Below, piece by piece: positions 1 through 7,416 of a stretch of 13,057 nucleotides of DNA; within the stretch, counting starts at the first letter, position 1; every line of letters starts with the position of its first letter. Below the pieces are notes generated by a model. The model was given only the letters and a program-made list of their open reading frames with translations. It did not search any database and was not told where the DNA came from. The translations under genes and the position numbers were made by a program. The DNA comes from Desulfotomaculum sp. (GTDB lineage: Bacteria > Bacillota > Desulfotomaculia > Desulfotomaculales > Ammonificaceae). The stretch lies in contig DTYU01000114.1 in assembly GCA_012961725.1 (NCBI GenBank), forward strand, positions 1 to 13,057, in the 5' to 3' direction.

Positions 1-309
1 CCGGCCCTCTCCGGTCAGGACCGGGTCGTCGAGGGACAGTTCATTATGGTTGCGCTTCCGGTAACTGAGCCAGAGGTTGATCGCAATCCTGTGCAGATAA
101 GTCCCGAAATCGGCCTCCCGGCGGAACTTCCCTAGCGCCCGGTAAGCCCGCACAAACGACTCTTGTGCCAGGTCCTGTGCATCCGCATGGTTTCCTGACA
201 GCCGGTAGCAAAGGCCGTAAAGCCGATCCTGATATACCATAACCAGTTGTTCAAAGGCCTGCATGTCACCGTCTTGGGCCTTCGCAACCAGGGTTTTCAC
301 GTCAACCAA
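1..309 (-). CDS. RNA polymerase ECF sigma factor, RpoE-like (partial, 3' end outside window)
   Basis: This is the first 103 codons of an extracytoplasmic-function sigma factor, which directs RNA polymerase to stress or envelope promoters. The start is a TTG at 309-307, with GGAGG (322-318) 8 nt upstream; the ATG at 317-315 is in another frame and stops after six codons. Residues about 12-83 form sigma region 2: AFEQLVMVYQDRLYGLCYRL, then the DLAQESFVRAYRALGKF core (polymerase binding and -10 recognition) and FGTYLHRIAINLW. This matches the RpoE/SigW type and lacks the regions 1 and 3 of housekeeping sigmas. Region 4 and any anti-sigma gene lie beyond position 1. An ECF-type promoter sits directly upstream, so autoregulation is likely. 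The family call is firm; the stimulus and regulon are unknown. Confidence 0.93.
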   Translation of the reverse strand, partial: MVDVKTLVAKAQDGDMQAFEQLVMVYQDRLYGLCYRLSGNHADAQDLAQESFVRAYRALGKFRREADFGTYLHRIAINLWLSYRKRNHNELSLDDPVLTGEGR

Positions 310-329
310 AGGAGCATCCTCCTCTGGGC

Positions 330-344
330 CCGGAACTTTTCCGG
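330..344 (-). repeat. Short perfect hairpin at the predicted 5' end of the sigma factor mRNA
   Basis: CCGGAA and TTCCGG (6-bp arms) flank a 3-nt spacer. The hairpin falls almost exactly at the start point predicted from the ECF promoter and ends 7 nt before the GGAGG ribosome binding site. It could stabilise the 5' end of the mRNA or serve as an operator. Role is inference. Confidence 0.5.
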
Positions 345-350
345 ACACTA

Positions 351-380
351 TTTAGACCGTTGGTAAGCGAAAAAAGTTCC
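351..380 (-). promoter_or_regulatory. ECF-type promoter of the sigma factor gene (probable autoregulation)
   Basis: Reading the minus strand, GGAACTT (380-374) is followed after 15 nt by GGTCTAA (358-352). This is very close to the promoter type used by RpoE-like ECF sigma factors (GGAACTT -35, TCTAA/GTC-type -10). The gene it serves encodes such a sigma. Transcription would begin near 345, leaving a leader of about 36 nt. A second GGAACT at 398-393 has no matching -10. Confidence 0.7.
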
Positions 381-490
381 CTTTTTGCAGATAGTTCCGC
401 GCATTTTCTACCATAAAATAAGTCGTTAGCCCTCCCGGGTTTTTCGGGGTCTCCTGACTCCCGGCGGTCAACCGTAGTTTATCATTCAGC

Positions 491-520
491 GGTAACGCAC
501 ACAAGCAGGGAACCGTTGCC
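491..520. repeat. Inverted repeat in the intergenic region 310-574
   Basis: GGTAACG (491-497) and CGTTGCC (514-520) form a 7-bp stem around a 16-nt loop. On plus-strand RNA all positions pair (one G-U); on minus-strand RNA one position becomes an A-C mismatch. There is no T-run beside it. A second element, CGGGGTC/GACtCCCG (445-463), folds around a TCCT loop. Apart from the sigma promoter and these repeats I see no gene in 310-574. Confidence 0.3.
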
Positions 521-558
521 TAAAAGACGGATCTGGCAGTCAGGCTGTATGTCCGGGC

Positions 559-570
559 GACCGGCCGGTC
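559..570. repeat. 12-bp perfect palindrome just past the GT2 stop codon
   Basis: GACCGGCCGGTC lies 4 bp beyond the 3' end of the minus-strand glycosyltransferase gene. It may mark the transcript end, but there is no adjacent T-run as in a standard intrinsic terminator. It could equally be a chance GC-rich palindrome. Confidence 0.3.
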
Positions 571-574
571 ACCC

Positions 575-1789
575 CTACATGTGGCTTTTGGCTGCTATCC
601 TTTCGGAGAGGTCGCGCTTCACAGAAATCCGGTTGTGCTCATTTTTTGCCACCACATCCATAAGCTCATAGCAGTCCTTTGCAAATATCCGGTAAATGAT
701 GCTCATGAACAACCCCTGCAGCCCCAAAAGCAGCCCCGTGAGGGCAAGCATCCAGCTTTTAGTTGCCGAGAAGGGTCCAAACCCGCTGCTCACCCAGTGG
801 GAAAACTGACCGGCGAGCGCTGGGAGGCTTATCAGCAGGATCAGCAGGCTTAGGTTGCGCAGTGTCTTAAATAAAGACGCTCGGGTGATAATCCGCGTTA
901 TACGCGACGGCTTCTTGAACCGGTGACGCACGGCGTAAAGGTCGATGATGCCTCCGTAAGCGGCGGCGTTGATCCCAAGAATCATAAAGGCTGCGCCCGC
1001 CAAGAAGGAGTGCAGGCCCAAGCGAACACCGTCAAGACTTACCGTGCCTTTGACCGCCAGCACGCCGGCTAAGGTTGCCCCGACAAGGAAAATAAGGAAT
1101 CCGGGAAGCGTAAGAGTTAAGTACGGCTGGAATATAAAAAGCATGTCTATCAAGACCCTGAAGATCCGTAACCCGTCCCTCAGCGGGCGTAGCTTGGAGG
1201 CTCCCAGACGCGGCCGGTAAGCGATCGGAATCTCCGCGGTATTGAACCTCGATCTCGACACCTTTACAACAATTTCCGTTTCGATGGCAAAGGTTGACGA
1301 TTCCAACCCAATGCTCTCTAAAACGGACCGCCGCATCCCGTAAAGCCCTGAAAGGGGATCGTTGCCCGTAAAACCGGCAAGCTTCTTGATCAGCTTGGTG
1401 ATCAGCCAGTTGCCAAAACGGTTAAGCAAGGGTATGTTCTCCCGGTTGGTCCGGCAGGTGAATACCACATCGGCCTTTGCCAATTCCCGGACGATCTCCG
1501 CGAGATGGTGTGCGGGGTAAGTGCCGTCCGCGTCGACAAAAACAAGATCTTCTCCGGATGCCGCCCGGTACCCGGACTTCATCGCCGCGCCTTTACCCTG
1601 GTTGGAAGGATGTTTTATCACCTTGGTGGCGTAGCGCTGCGCAAGCTCCGCCGTCCGGTCGGTGGATCCGTCGTCCACCACGATGATCTCCGAATCCAGG
1701 CCTGAAACGGCTGCAGAAATCTCTTTAAGCGCGGCGCTGATCCCGTGCTCCTCGTTGTAAGCCGGGATGATGACCGAAATCCTTGCCAC
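575..1789 (-). CDS. GT2 family glycosyltransferase with C-terminal membrane segments (polyprenyl-phosphate sugar synthase type)
   Basis: 404 residues, GTG start with AAGGAG placed 6 nt upstream. The N-terminal ~200 residues are a GT-A fold of the DPM1/ArnC type: SVIIPAYNEE at 5-14, DDGSTD at 39-44 (nucleotide binding), NQGKG at 63-67, and the metal-binding VDADGTYP at 85-92. After a linker there are about four hydrophobic stretches (roughly 214-245, 262-284, 311-327, 345-367) and a basic C-terminus, so the enzyme is membrane-anchored. Such proteins move a sugar from a nucleotide donor to polyprenyl phosphate on the inner face. The divergent neighbour is a GT-C transferase, the usual consumer of such lipid-linked sugars, which supports this role. 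The sugar (mannose, glucose or aminosugar) cannot be read from the sequence. Confidence 0.88.
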   Translation of the reverse strand: MARISVIIPAYNEEHGISAALKEISAAVSGLDSEIIVVDDGSTDRTAELAQRYATKVIKHPSNQGKGAAMKSGYRAASGEDLVFVDADGTYPAHHLAEIVRELAKADVVFTCRTNRENIPLLNRFGNWLITKLIKKLAGFTGNDPLSGLYGMRRSVLESIGLESSTFAIETEIVVKVSRSRFNTAEIPIAYRPRLGASKLRPLRDGLRIFRVLIDMLFIFQPYLTLTLPGFLIFLVGATLAGVLAVKGTVSLDGVRLGLHSFLAGAAFMILGINAAAYGGIIDLYAVRHRFKKPSRITRIITRASLFKTLRNLSLLILLISLPALAGQFSHWVSSGFGPFSATKSWMLALTGLLLGLQGLFMSIIYRIFAKDCYELMDVVAKNEHNRISVKRDLSERIAAKSHM

Positions 1790-1891
1790 TTTTGACTCCT
1801 TAGCATGTGGTTCTTTTGTTCAGTGGCTACTTCGCCGTTTGGGACCCGATTCCTCTTTCTTAGACATGGAAATCCGTCGTCGGACTTTACC

Positions 1892-1915
1892 AGGAGGAAA
1901 AAGGGCCGGTCGGCC
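1892..1915 (+). promoter_or_regulatory. Displaced strong SD followed by a hairpin, ahead of the GT-C gene
   Basis: AGGAGG (1892-1897) is the only strong SD here, yet the first plausible in-frame ATG is at 1928, 30 nt later, and no ATG, GTG or TTG lies in frame at normal distance. The gap holds a perfect stem, GGCCG (1904-1908) and CGGCC (1911-1915), with a 2-nt spacer. Folding could bring the SD nearer to the ATG; this is inference. I could not identify convincing -35/-10 pairs in the 138-bp divergent intergenic region. Confidence 0.35.
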
Positions 1916-1927
1916 GAAATCTTTATC

Positions 1928-3172
1928 ATGCCTACTGGTACAACGCAGCGGCTGCTGAAAAACGCCCCCCTGCTGCTGATTCTTATGGCTGCGCTGGCGG
2001 TACGGGCGGCCTTCATTCACCATTGGGGCAGTACCCTTACGCTCGGGAGCGATGACGTCGGGTACATCGACAGTGCCCGTCGTCTGGTCACGGACCACGT
2101 TTTTTCGTGGTGGCGTCCGCGTCTTTGCCCGGAACCTGCCCTTGGGCCGTCGGCTTATACGACCCCCGGCTATCCTTTGTTCCTTTCGCTGTTCATCTGG
2201 CTTTTCAGCGAAGAGCCCCGGGCGCTGGCGGCTGCACGGTACGCCCAGGCTTTACTCATGGTCGGGAGCGTGTACTTAACGTATCTGATCGCGCGCCGTT
2301 TCGGCGGCCGTTATGCGGGACTTCTTCCCGCGGCGCTGGTCGCTTTTTACCCCCCGCTCATTTTGATAAACGGTCTTCTATTGACCGAGACGCTCTTTGC
2401 CTTTCTGTTGTTACTCTTTACGTATCACTGGGTAAAGGCCGAGCCCGGCAATACCGGTTCATATGCGCTGCTCGGGATTTTGGGGGCGGCTGCGGCGCTC
2501 GTCCGTCCCACCGGCGCGCTGCTTTGCTTTGCTGCTTTCTGCGGCTTGCTGTTGGCACTGAGGTCACGGAGGCACCCGCGCAAAGCGGTGCTTCGCTCGG
2601 CGGCGGTGTTTTTTGTGACGTTTTGCCTGGTTCTTTCCCCCTGGGTGATACGCAATGCCTTGCTCTTTCACCGCTTTATTCCGCTTTCGGCGGGTGGGGG
2701 AAATCCTTTGCTTTTAGGCACCTACGTTAACTTGGAGGGAATAAAGTACGGCTGGCATCCTGCGTGGCCGGTTGGCAAGGACCCCATGGAGACGGCACGG
2801 CTGCACACCGCGCTGGGTTTAAAACGCCTGGAGAGAGGTTTCCGGGGAGAGTTCGGGCGCTACTTTGAATGGTACACGCGTGGGAAGTTCAAGCTTCTTT
2901 GGGCCAAGGTCTTTCTCTGGGGCGGAGAAGGCAAACTGCCGTGCCGCCTTGCTTTCTGGTACCATTATACAATTGTTGCGCTGGGGAGTTTTGGGCTTGT
3001 TTGCGGCCTTGTACGGCGGCTTCCGGGTGCAGGGCAAATTCTCGGCTTGCTGGCCCTTTTTACCATAGTCCATCTTGTCACGTATGCGCACTGCCGCTAC
3101 GCCCTGCCGCTCTTACCCGTCCTCGCTTCCGCCGGTGCGATGTCGCTCGCGCCGCGGCGCCTTTCATTTTGA
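1928..3172 (+). CDS. Integral membrane GT-C glycosyltransferase, ArnT/PMT (GT39/GT83) type
   Basis: 414 residues from the ATG at 1928; the frame is open back to 1805, but those extra 41 codons are polar, lack an SD and overlap the divergent promoter region. The protein has about eight or more hydrophobic helices. Residues 42-46 (DDVGY) in the first external loop match the acidic motif of GT-C enzymes that take sugars from polyprenyl phosphate. Other family marks are TTPGYPLFLSL at 78-88, LLTETLFAF at 151-159, RPTGALL at 193-199, SPWVIRN at 237-243 and HCRYALPLLPVLA at 388-400. It is divergent from the GT2 gene, which probably makes its lipid-linked donor. The acceptor (lipid, polymer or protein) is unknown. 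A GC palindrome (3149-3160) followed by CTTTCATTTT could weakly terminate transcription at its 3' end. The start is uncertain. Confidence 0.82.
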   Translation: MPTGTTQRLLKNAPLLLILMAALAVRAAFIHHWGSTLTLGSDDVGYIDSARRLVTDHVFSWWRPRLCPEPALGPSAYTTPGYPLFLSLFIWLFSEEPRALAAARYAQALLMVGSVYLTYLIARRFGGRYAGLLPAALVAFYPPLILINGLLLTETLFAFLLLLFTYHWVKAEPGNTGSYALLGILGAAAALVRPTGALLCFAAFCGLLLALRSRRHPRKAVLRSAAVFFVTFCLVLSPWVIRNALLFHRFIPLSAGGGNPLLLGTYVNLEGIKYGWHPAWPVGKDPMETARLHTALGLKRLERGFRGEFGRYFEWYTRGKFKLLWAKVFLWGGEGKLPCRLAFWYHYTIVALGSFGLVCGLVRRLPGAGQILGLLALFTIVHLVTYAHCRYALPLLPVLASAGAMSLAPRRLSF

Positions 3173-3182
3173 GTCATGATTA

Positions 3183-3191
3183 TGCTATAAT
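3183..3191 (+). promoter_or_regulatory. Extended -10 promoter for the structured leader and guaB
   Basis: TGC-TATAAT: a perfect sigma-A -10 box (3186-3191) with the TG extension. The -35 region is poor (TTCATT at 17 bp spacing), as expected for extended -10 promoters. It lies 14 bp after the stop of the upstream gene. Transcription would start near A3198, giving a leader of about 260 nt before guaB. Confidence 0.7.
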
Positions 3192-3197
3192 GGACTG

Positions 3198-4925
<1,728 letters not shown>

Positions 4926-4968
4926 TCCCCATTTTGTACAGACATTCGCGTGGCAGCCGTTGTAAAAA

Positions 4969-5002
4969 ATTCCTCTTGGCCAGCAGGAGGAATATTTTTT
5001 TT
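4969..5002 (+). terminator. Rho-independent terminator after guaB
   Basis: ATTCCTC (4969-4975) pairs with GAGGAAT (4987-4993), extended inward by TTG/CAG with one G-U, closing on a 5-nt loop (GCCAG). An A and eight consecutive T follow (4995-5002). It lies 44 bp after the guaB stop and isolates guaB from the next gene. Confidence 0.93.
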
Positions 5003-5058
5003 GCTGAATATATGTTAATTAATGGTGCTATTTCTATATTAAGGAAGGTGGGTTATGT

Positions 5059-6486
5059 GTGAACGGTAGGCTTTATTCGCTGACCGATGTCTTAAAAAGG
5101 ACACTGTACTTTTTTGAAGCGCTTTCGGTAAAGGAGATTGCACCGTATGTACGAAGGAAGATGCTGCGAGACCTGCCGCTTTATGAAGTAGAAGCAAAGG
5201 TGGAGCTTTGCCTCAAACAGCATTCCTGTTTTCAGTGTGATGAGAAAAGACACTGGCGGTTGAATGCTGAAGGATTCCGTACAAACGATCCTTTTTATCA
5301 CCTGCTGTTAAAACGCCAGCAGCCGCTTAGCCTGTGGGAGTTAAGGCGAGAGGAGAAGAACAAGAAGAGTAAGAACAAAAAACTCTTTGCCGACGAGGCC
5401 AACCTGATCTCAGACGGCCGGTTTGTCCAGCTCGATACCGGCATGTGGGGGCTTACGGAGTGGGAGGTCGGTGTGGAGCAGTACCCGCTGAAATACCTTG
5501 TTCTAAAAGTGCTCCGGGCTCATCCGGGAGGCTTGTCTTCGAGCCAGATCGTTGAAGCCGTAAATCTCTGGCGGCCGGTCAGCCTTCAGGCGGTGGAGGG
5601 TGTATTGCGGCGCTTTCCGTTTTTTGAACATCAGGGGGAAACCTGGTCATACAGTGCTGTTGCCCATGCCGCCTATGATGCGGTGATGAAGCGGTTCTTA
5701 GAGCTGCTGCGGGAGCAGAAACAGCGCCACTGTGCGGAGCGTGAGGCATGGCAGAAAAGGTGCGCCGCGCTCAAAGCGCAGCTTAATGAGATGGCTGCAG
5801 CCCAGCAAGAGGCGGCAGCCGCTTTAGCCGCGCAGGCCCGGTACCGCGACGATTACGAGAATCTGACCGCCCAGCTTTCGGAAAAAGAACTCCTGCTTAC
5901 GCTTAGGAAGCGGGAGTTGATGTATTGCCGGGAACAGATAAAAAGGCTTGAAAACAAAGCACAGAGCATCCTTCACCAATGTCGGCTATGGGTCAGCCGT
6001 ACGCGGGAAGGGCAAAAGGAGATGGAGTATTTGCGAAGCGTGAATGAAGAGCTTGAAAATACGGTTGAGGATTTGAAGGTGCAGTTGGCGCAGGAGCGGG
6101 ATAAAGAGCGCGAAAACAGGGGGAAGGTTGCCCAGATGCGCGACCAGTACGCTACACAGTTAGCCCAACTGCAGCGCGAACTGATCGACCTGAGACAAAG
6201 GCTTGATCAAAGCCGGGCGCGGGCCGCAGAGAACGAAAGACGTCTCTTGGCGGAGAATACCCGTCTGTCGGGGGAGCTGCAGCGGGCCCTCAACGCCGGG
6301 CAGGAGCTTGAAAGGGATTACCGGCTGCTTCAACGGGAACACGACCGCTTGCGAGAGGAATACCGGCAGGTCGAAAGACGGCTGAAACACCCATTGGTAC
6401 GGTTCATCTCGCGAATACGCCTGTTTTTTGCCAGGGAATCCGGCACTCAGAGGGGCATGCGCGCTAAAACGTTACACCGGGATTAA
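5059..6486 (+). CDS. Uncharacterised protein: three tandem winged-helix-like units, long coiled coil, basic tail
   Basis: 475 residues. It starts at a GTG behind AAGGAAGGTGGG (5041-5052); the nearer ATG (5055) stops after four codons. I do not recognise a named family. The first 200 residues read as three repeats of helix-helix followed by a strand pair ending in W-x-L/Y: about 6-68 (SVKEIAPYVRRK, ending HWRLN), 76-134 (SLWELRREEK, a lysine-rich loop at 100-108, ending RFVQLDTGMWGLTEW) and 143-198 (LSSSQIVEAVNLW, ending ETWSYS). The second and third resemble HARE-HTH/RNA polymerase delta-subunit wings. Residues about 203-445 are Glu/Arg/Gln/Leu-rich coiled coil without proline, and the last 30 residues are strongly basic with a short hydrophobic patch (LVRFISRIRLFF). 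There is no signal peptide. A DNA- or polymerase-binding, rod-forming cytosolic protein is inferred. It sits alone between the guaB terminator and sleB, 104 bp upstream of the latter. Confidence 0.8.
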   Translation: MNGRLYSLTDVLKRTLYFFEALSVKEIAPYVRRKMLRDLPLYEVEAKVELCLKQHSCFQCDEKRHWRLNAEGFRTNDPFYHLLLKRQQPLSLWELRREEKNKKSKNKKLFADEANLISDGRFVQLDTGMWGLTEWEVGVEQYPLKYLVLKVLRAHPGGLSSSQIVEAVNLWRPVSLQAVEGVLRRFPFFEHQGETWSYSAVAHAAYDAVMKRFLELLREQKQRHCAEREAWQKRCAALKAQLNEMAAAQQEAAAALAAQARYRDDYENLTAQLSEKELLLTLRKRELMYCREQIKRLENKAQSILHQCRLWVSRTREGQKEMEYLRSVNEELENTVEDLKVQLAQERDKERENRGKVAQMRDQYATQLAQLQRELIDLRQRLDQSRARAAENERRLLAENTRLSGELQRALNAGQELERDYRLLQREHDRLREEYRQVERRLKHPLVRFISRIRLFFARESGTQRGMRAKTLHRD

Positions 6487-6535
6487 AAAAACAATCAACA
6501 TCCTGGTTCTTAGGCAATAATATCCAGTCCTGCGA

Positions 6536-6567
6536 TGAATAGAGAAGCGTGTTCGCTGGTTAAAATA
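6536..6567 (+). promoter_or_regulatory. Possible sigma-G-like (forespore) promoter of the sleB gene
   Basis: TGAATA (6536-6541) matches the sigma-G -35 type; TAAAATA (6561-6567) matches the CAnAnTA -10 except for its first base. The spacing is 19 bp, one or two longer than usual. The predicted start near 6574 leaves a short leader containing the SD. TAAAAT could instead be a sigma-A -10, but no matching -35 is seen. Support comes mainly from the gene type. Confidence 0.35.
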
Positions 6568-6590
6568 CATCTTTGGGGAAGGAGGAAAAG

Positions 6591-7244
6591 ATGAGGACGC
6601 GAACAACGCTTTTTTTTATGCTGTTGTTGCAAGGGATGGCGCTTTTTGCCGGCCTGAGCTCAGCCGTTGCAGGACCTGTTTGCCAGCCAGGCAGGGAAGC
6701 TGCGTCGTACACCGTGGTTTCAGGTGACGCGCTATGGGGGATAAGCCGGGCGCACGGGATCACGGTAGAGAGGCTTATGCGGGTAAACGGTCTCCACACC
6801 ACGCTGATCTTACCCGGTCAGGTACTGAGGGTTCCCCGAACCGGGGCAGCCTTTACGCTCAGCCGCGACGAGTTTGTGCTTATGGCACGCATAATCAATG
6901 CGGAAGCCCGCGGTGAGAGCTTTTTGGGGAAGGTGGCCGTGGGCGCGGTGATCATGAACCGGTTGCGGCACCCCGCCTTCCCGGACGGGATACAGGAGAT
7001 TATCTTCCAGTGCACCAACGGAGTTCACGAGTTTACTCCTGTGGCTGACGGTTCTATCAACCTTGAACCCGATAAGGAGGCGTTCAGGGCCGCGCAGTTG
7101 GCCGCGGAGGGCGTCGACCCGACGAACGGCGCGCTCTTTTTTTACAACCCGCGGATAGCAACGGACCGGTGGATTCGCACTCTTCCGGTGACGGCGAATA
7201 TCGGAAACCACGTCTTTGCTGCCGGCGCTGTCACCGGCGTATAA
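6591..7244 (+). CDS. sleB: Secreted LysM-containing cell wall hydrolase, SleB/CwlJ type (spore cortex-lytic enzyme)
   Basis: 217 residues from an ATG with AAGGAGG (6579-6585) 5 nt upstream; an in-frame TTG at 6573 lies before this SD and is rejected. Residues 1-28 are a signal peptide ending AVA-G. LysM spans about 40-82 (YTVVSGDALWGISRAHGIT ... LPGQVLRVP) and binds glycan. The hydrolase domain, about 95-212, has the family signature INAEARGE (102-109; Glu105 is the expected catalytic acid), VAVGAVIMNRL at 115-125 and FYNPRIATDRWIR at 184-196. This family cleaves muramic-delta-lactam cortex peptidoglycan during germination. Bacillus SleB carries a PG_binding_1 domain rather than LysM, and its partner gene ypeB is not downstream here, so a vegetative or sporulation-autolysin role remains possible. 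A sigma-G-like promoter upstream favours a spore role. Confidence 0.88.
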   Translation: MRTRTTLFFMLLLQGMALFAGLSSAVAGPVCQPGREAASYTVVSGDALWGISRAHGITVERLMRVNGLHTTLILPGQVLRVPRTGAAFTLSRDEFVLMARIINAEARGESFLGKVAVGAVIMNRLRHPAFPDGIQEIIFQCTNGVHEFTPVADGSINLEPDKEAFRAAQLAAEGVDPTNGALFFYNPRIATDRWIRTLPVTANIGNHVFAAGAVTGV

Positions 7245-7266
7245 GATCAGATCGGCGGCCTTTTTT
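7218..7266 (+). terminator. Probable intrinsic terminator overlapping the end of the sleB gene
   Basis: GCTGCCG (7218-7224) can pair with CGGCGGC (7253-7259), one G-U pair, followed after one C by six T (7261-7266). The enclosed 28 nt are long for a terminator loop but contain smaller folds such as GATC-A-GATC. The stop codon lies inside the loop. It is the only candidate before the next operon. Confidence 0.45.
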
Positions 7267-7351
7267 AATGTTAGACCTGGGATATGTAAAGGATTCCATT
7301 TTTTTTTGCCGAAGATAAACTATGACAAGAGTGTGAGCCCACGGGGAGCTA

Positions 7352-7370
7352 ATTATCCAAAGTGGGTAAT
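7352..7370 (+). promoter_or_regulatory. Hairpin in the leader of the acyl-CoA synthetase operon
   Basis: ATTATCC (7352-7358) and GGGTAAT (7364-7370) form a 7-bp stem with one G-U and a 5-nt loop. A second fold, AGCCC/GGGaGCT, lies just upstream (about 7336-7350). No T-run follows. Together they sit about 50 nt before the start codon and might be an operator or part of the leader RNA. I could not fix a promoter in 7267-7350. Confidence 0.3.
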
Positions 7371-7416
7371 AGGAGAAGAATAAGCGAGAGGCACCCAGGG
7401 GACGAGGTGATATCGC

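Noticed and set aside
3149..3170. GCGCCGCGGCGC palindrome plus CTTTCATTTT as a terminator of the GT-C gene
   Set aside because: The stem is only 4 bp after allowing a loop, the T-run is interrupted, and it lies within coding sequence; kept only as a remark.
5001..5040. Promoter for the coiled-coil gene (TTGCTG; TATATT at 5035-5040)
   Set aside because: TATATT adjoins the SD, so transcripts would start within the SD, and TTGCTG has no -10 at usable spacing.
7245..7416. T-box or other known riboswitch ahead of the acyl-CoA synthetase operon
   Set aside because: No T-box sequence (TGGNACCGCG type), specifier loop or terminator; only short hairpins are visible.
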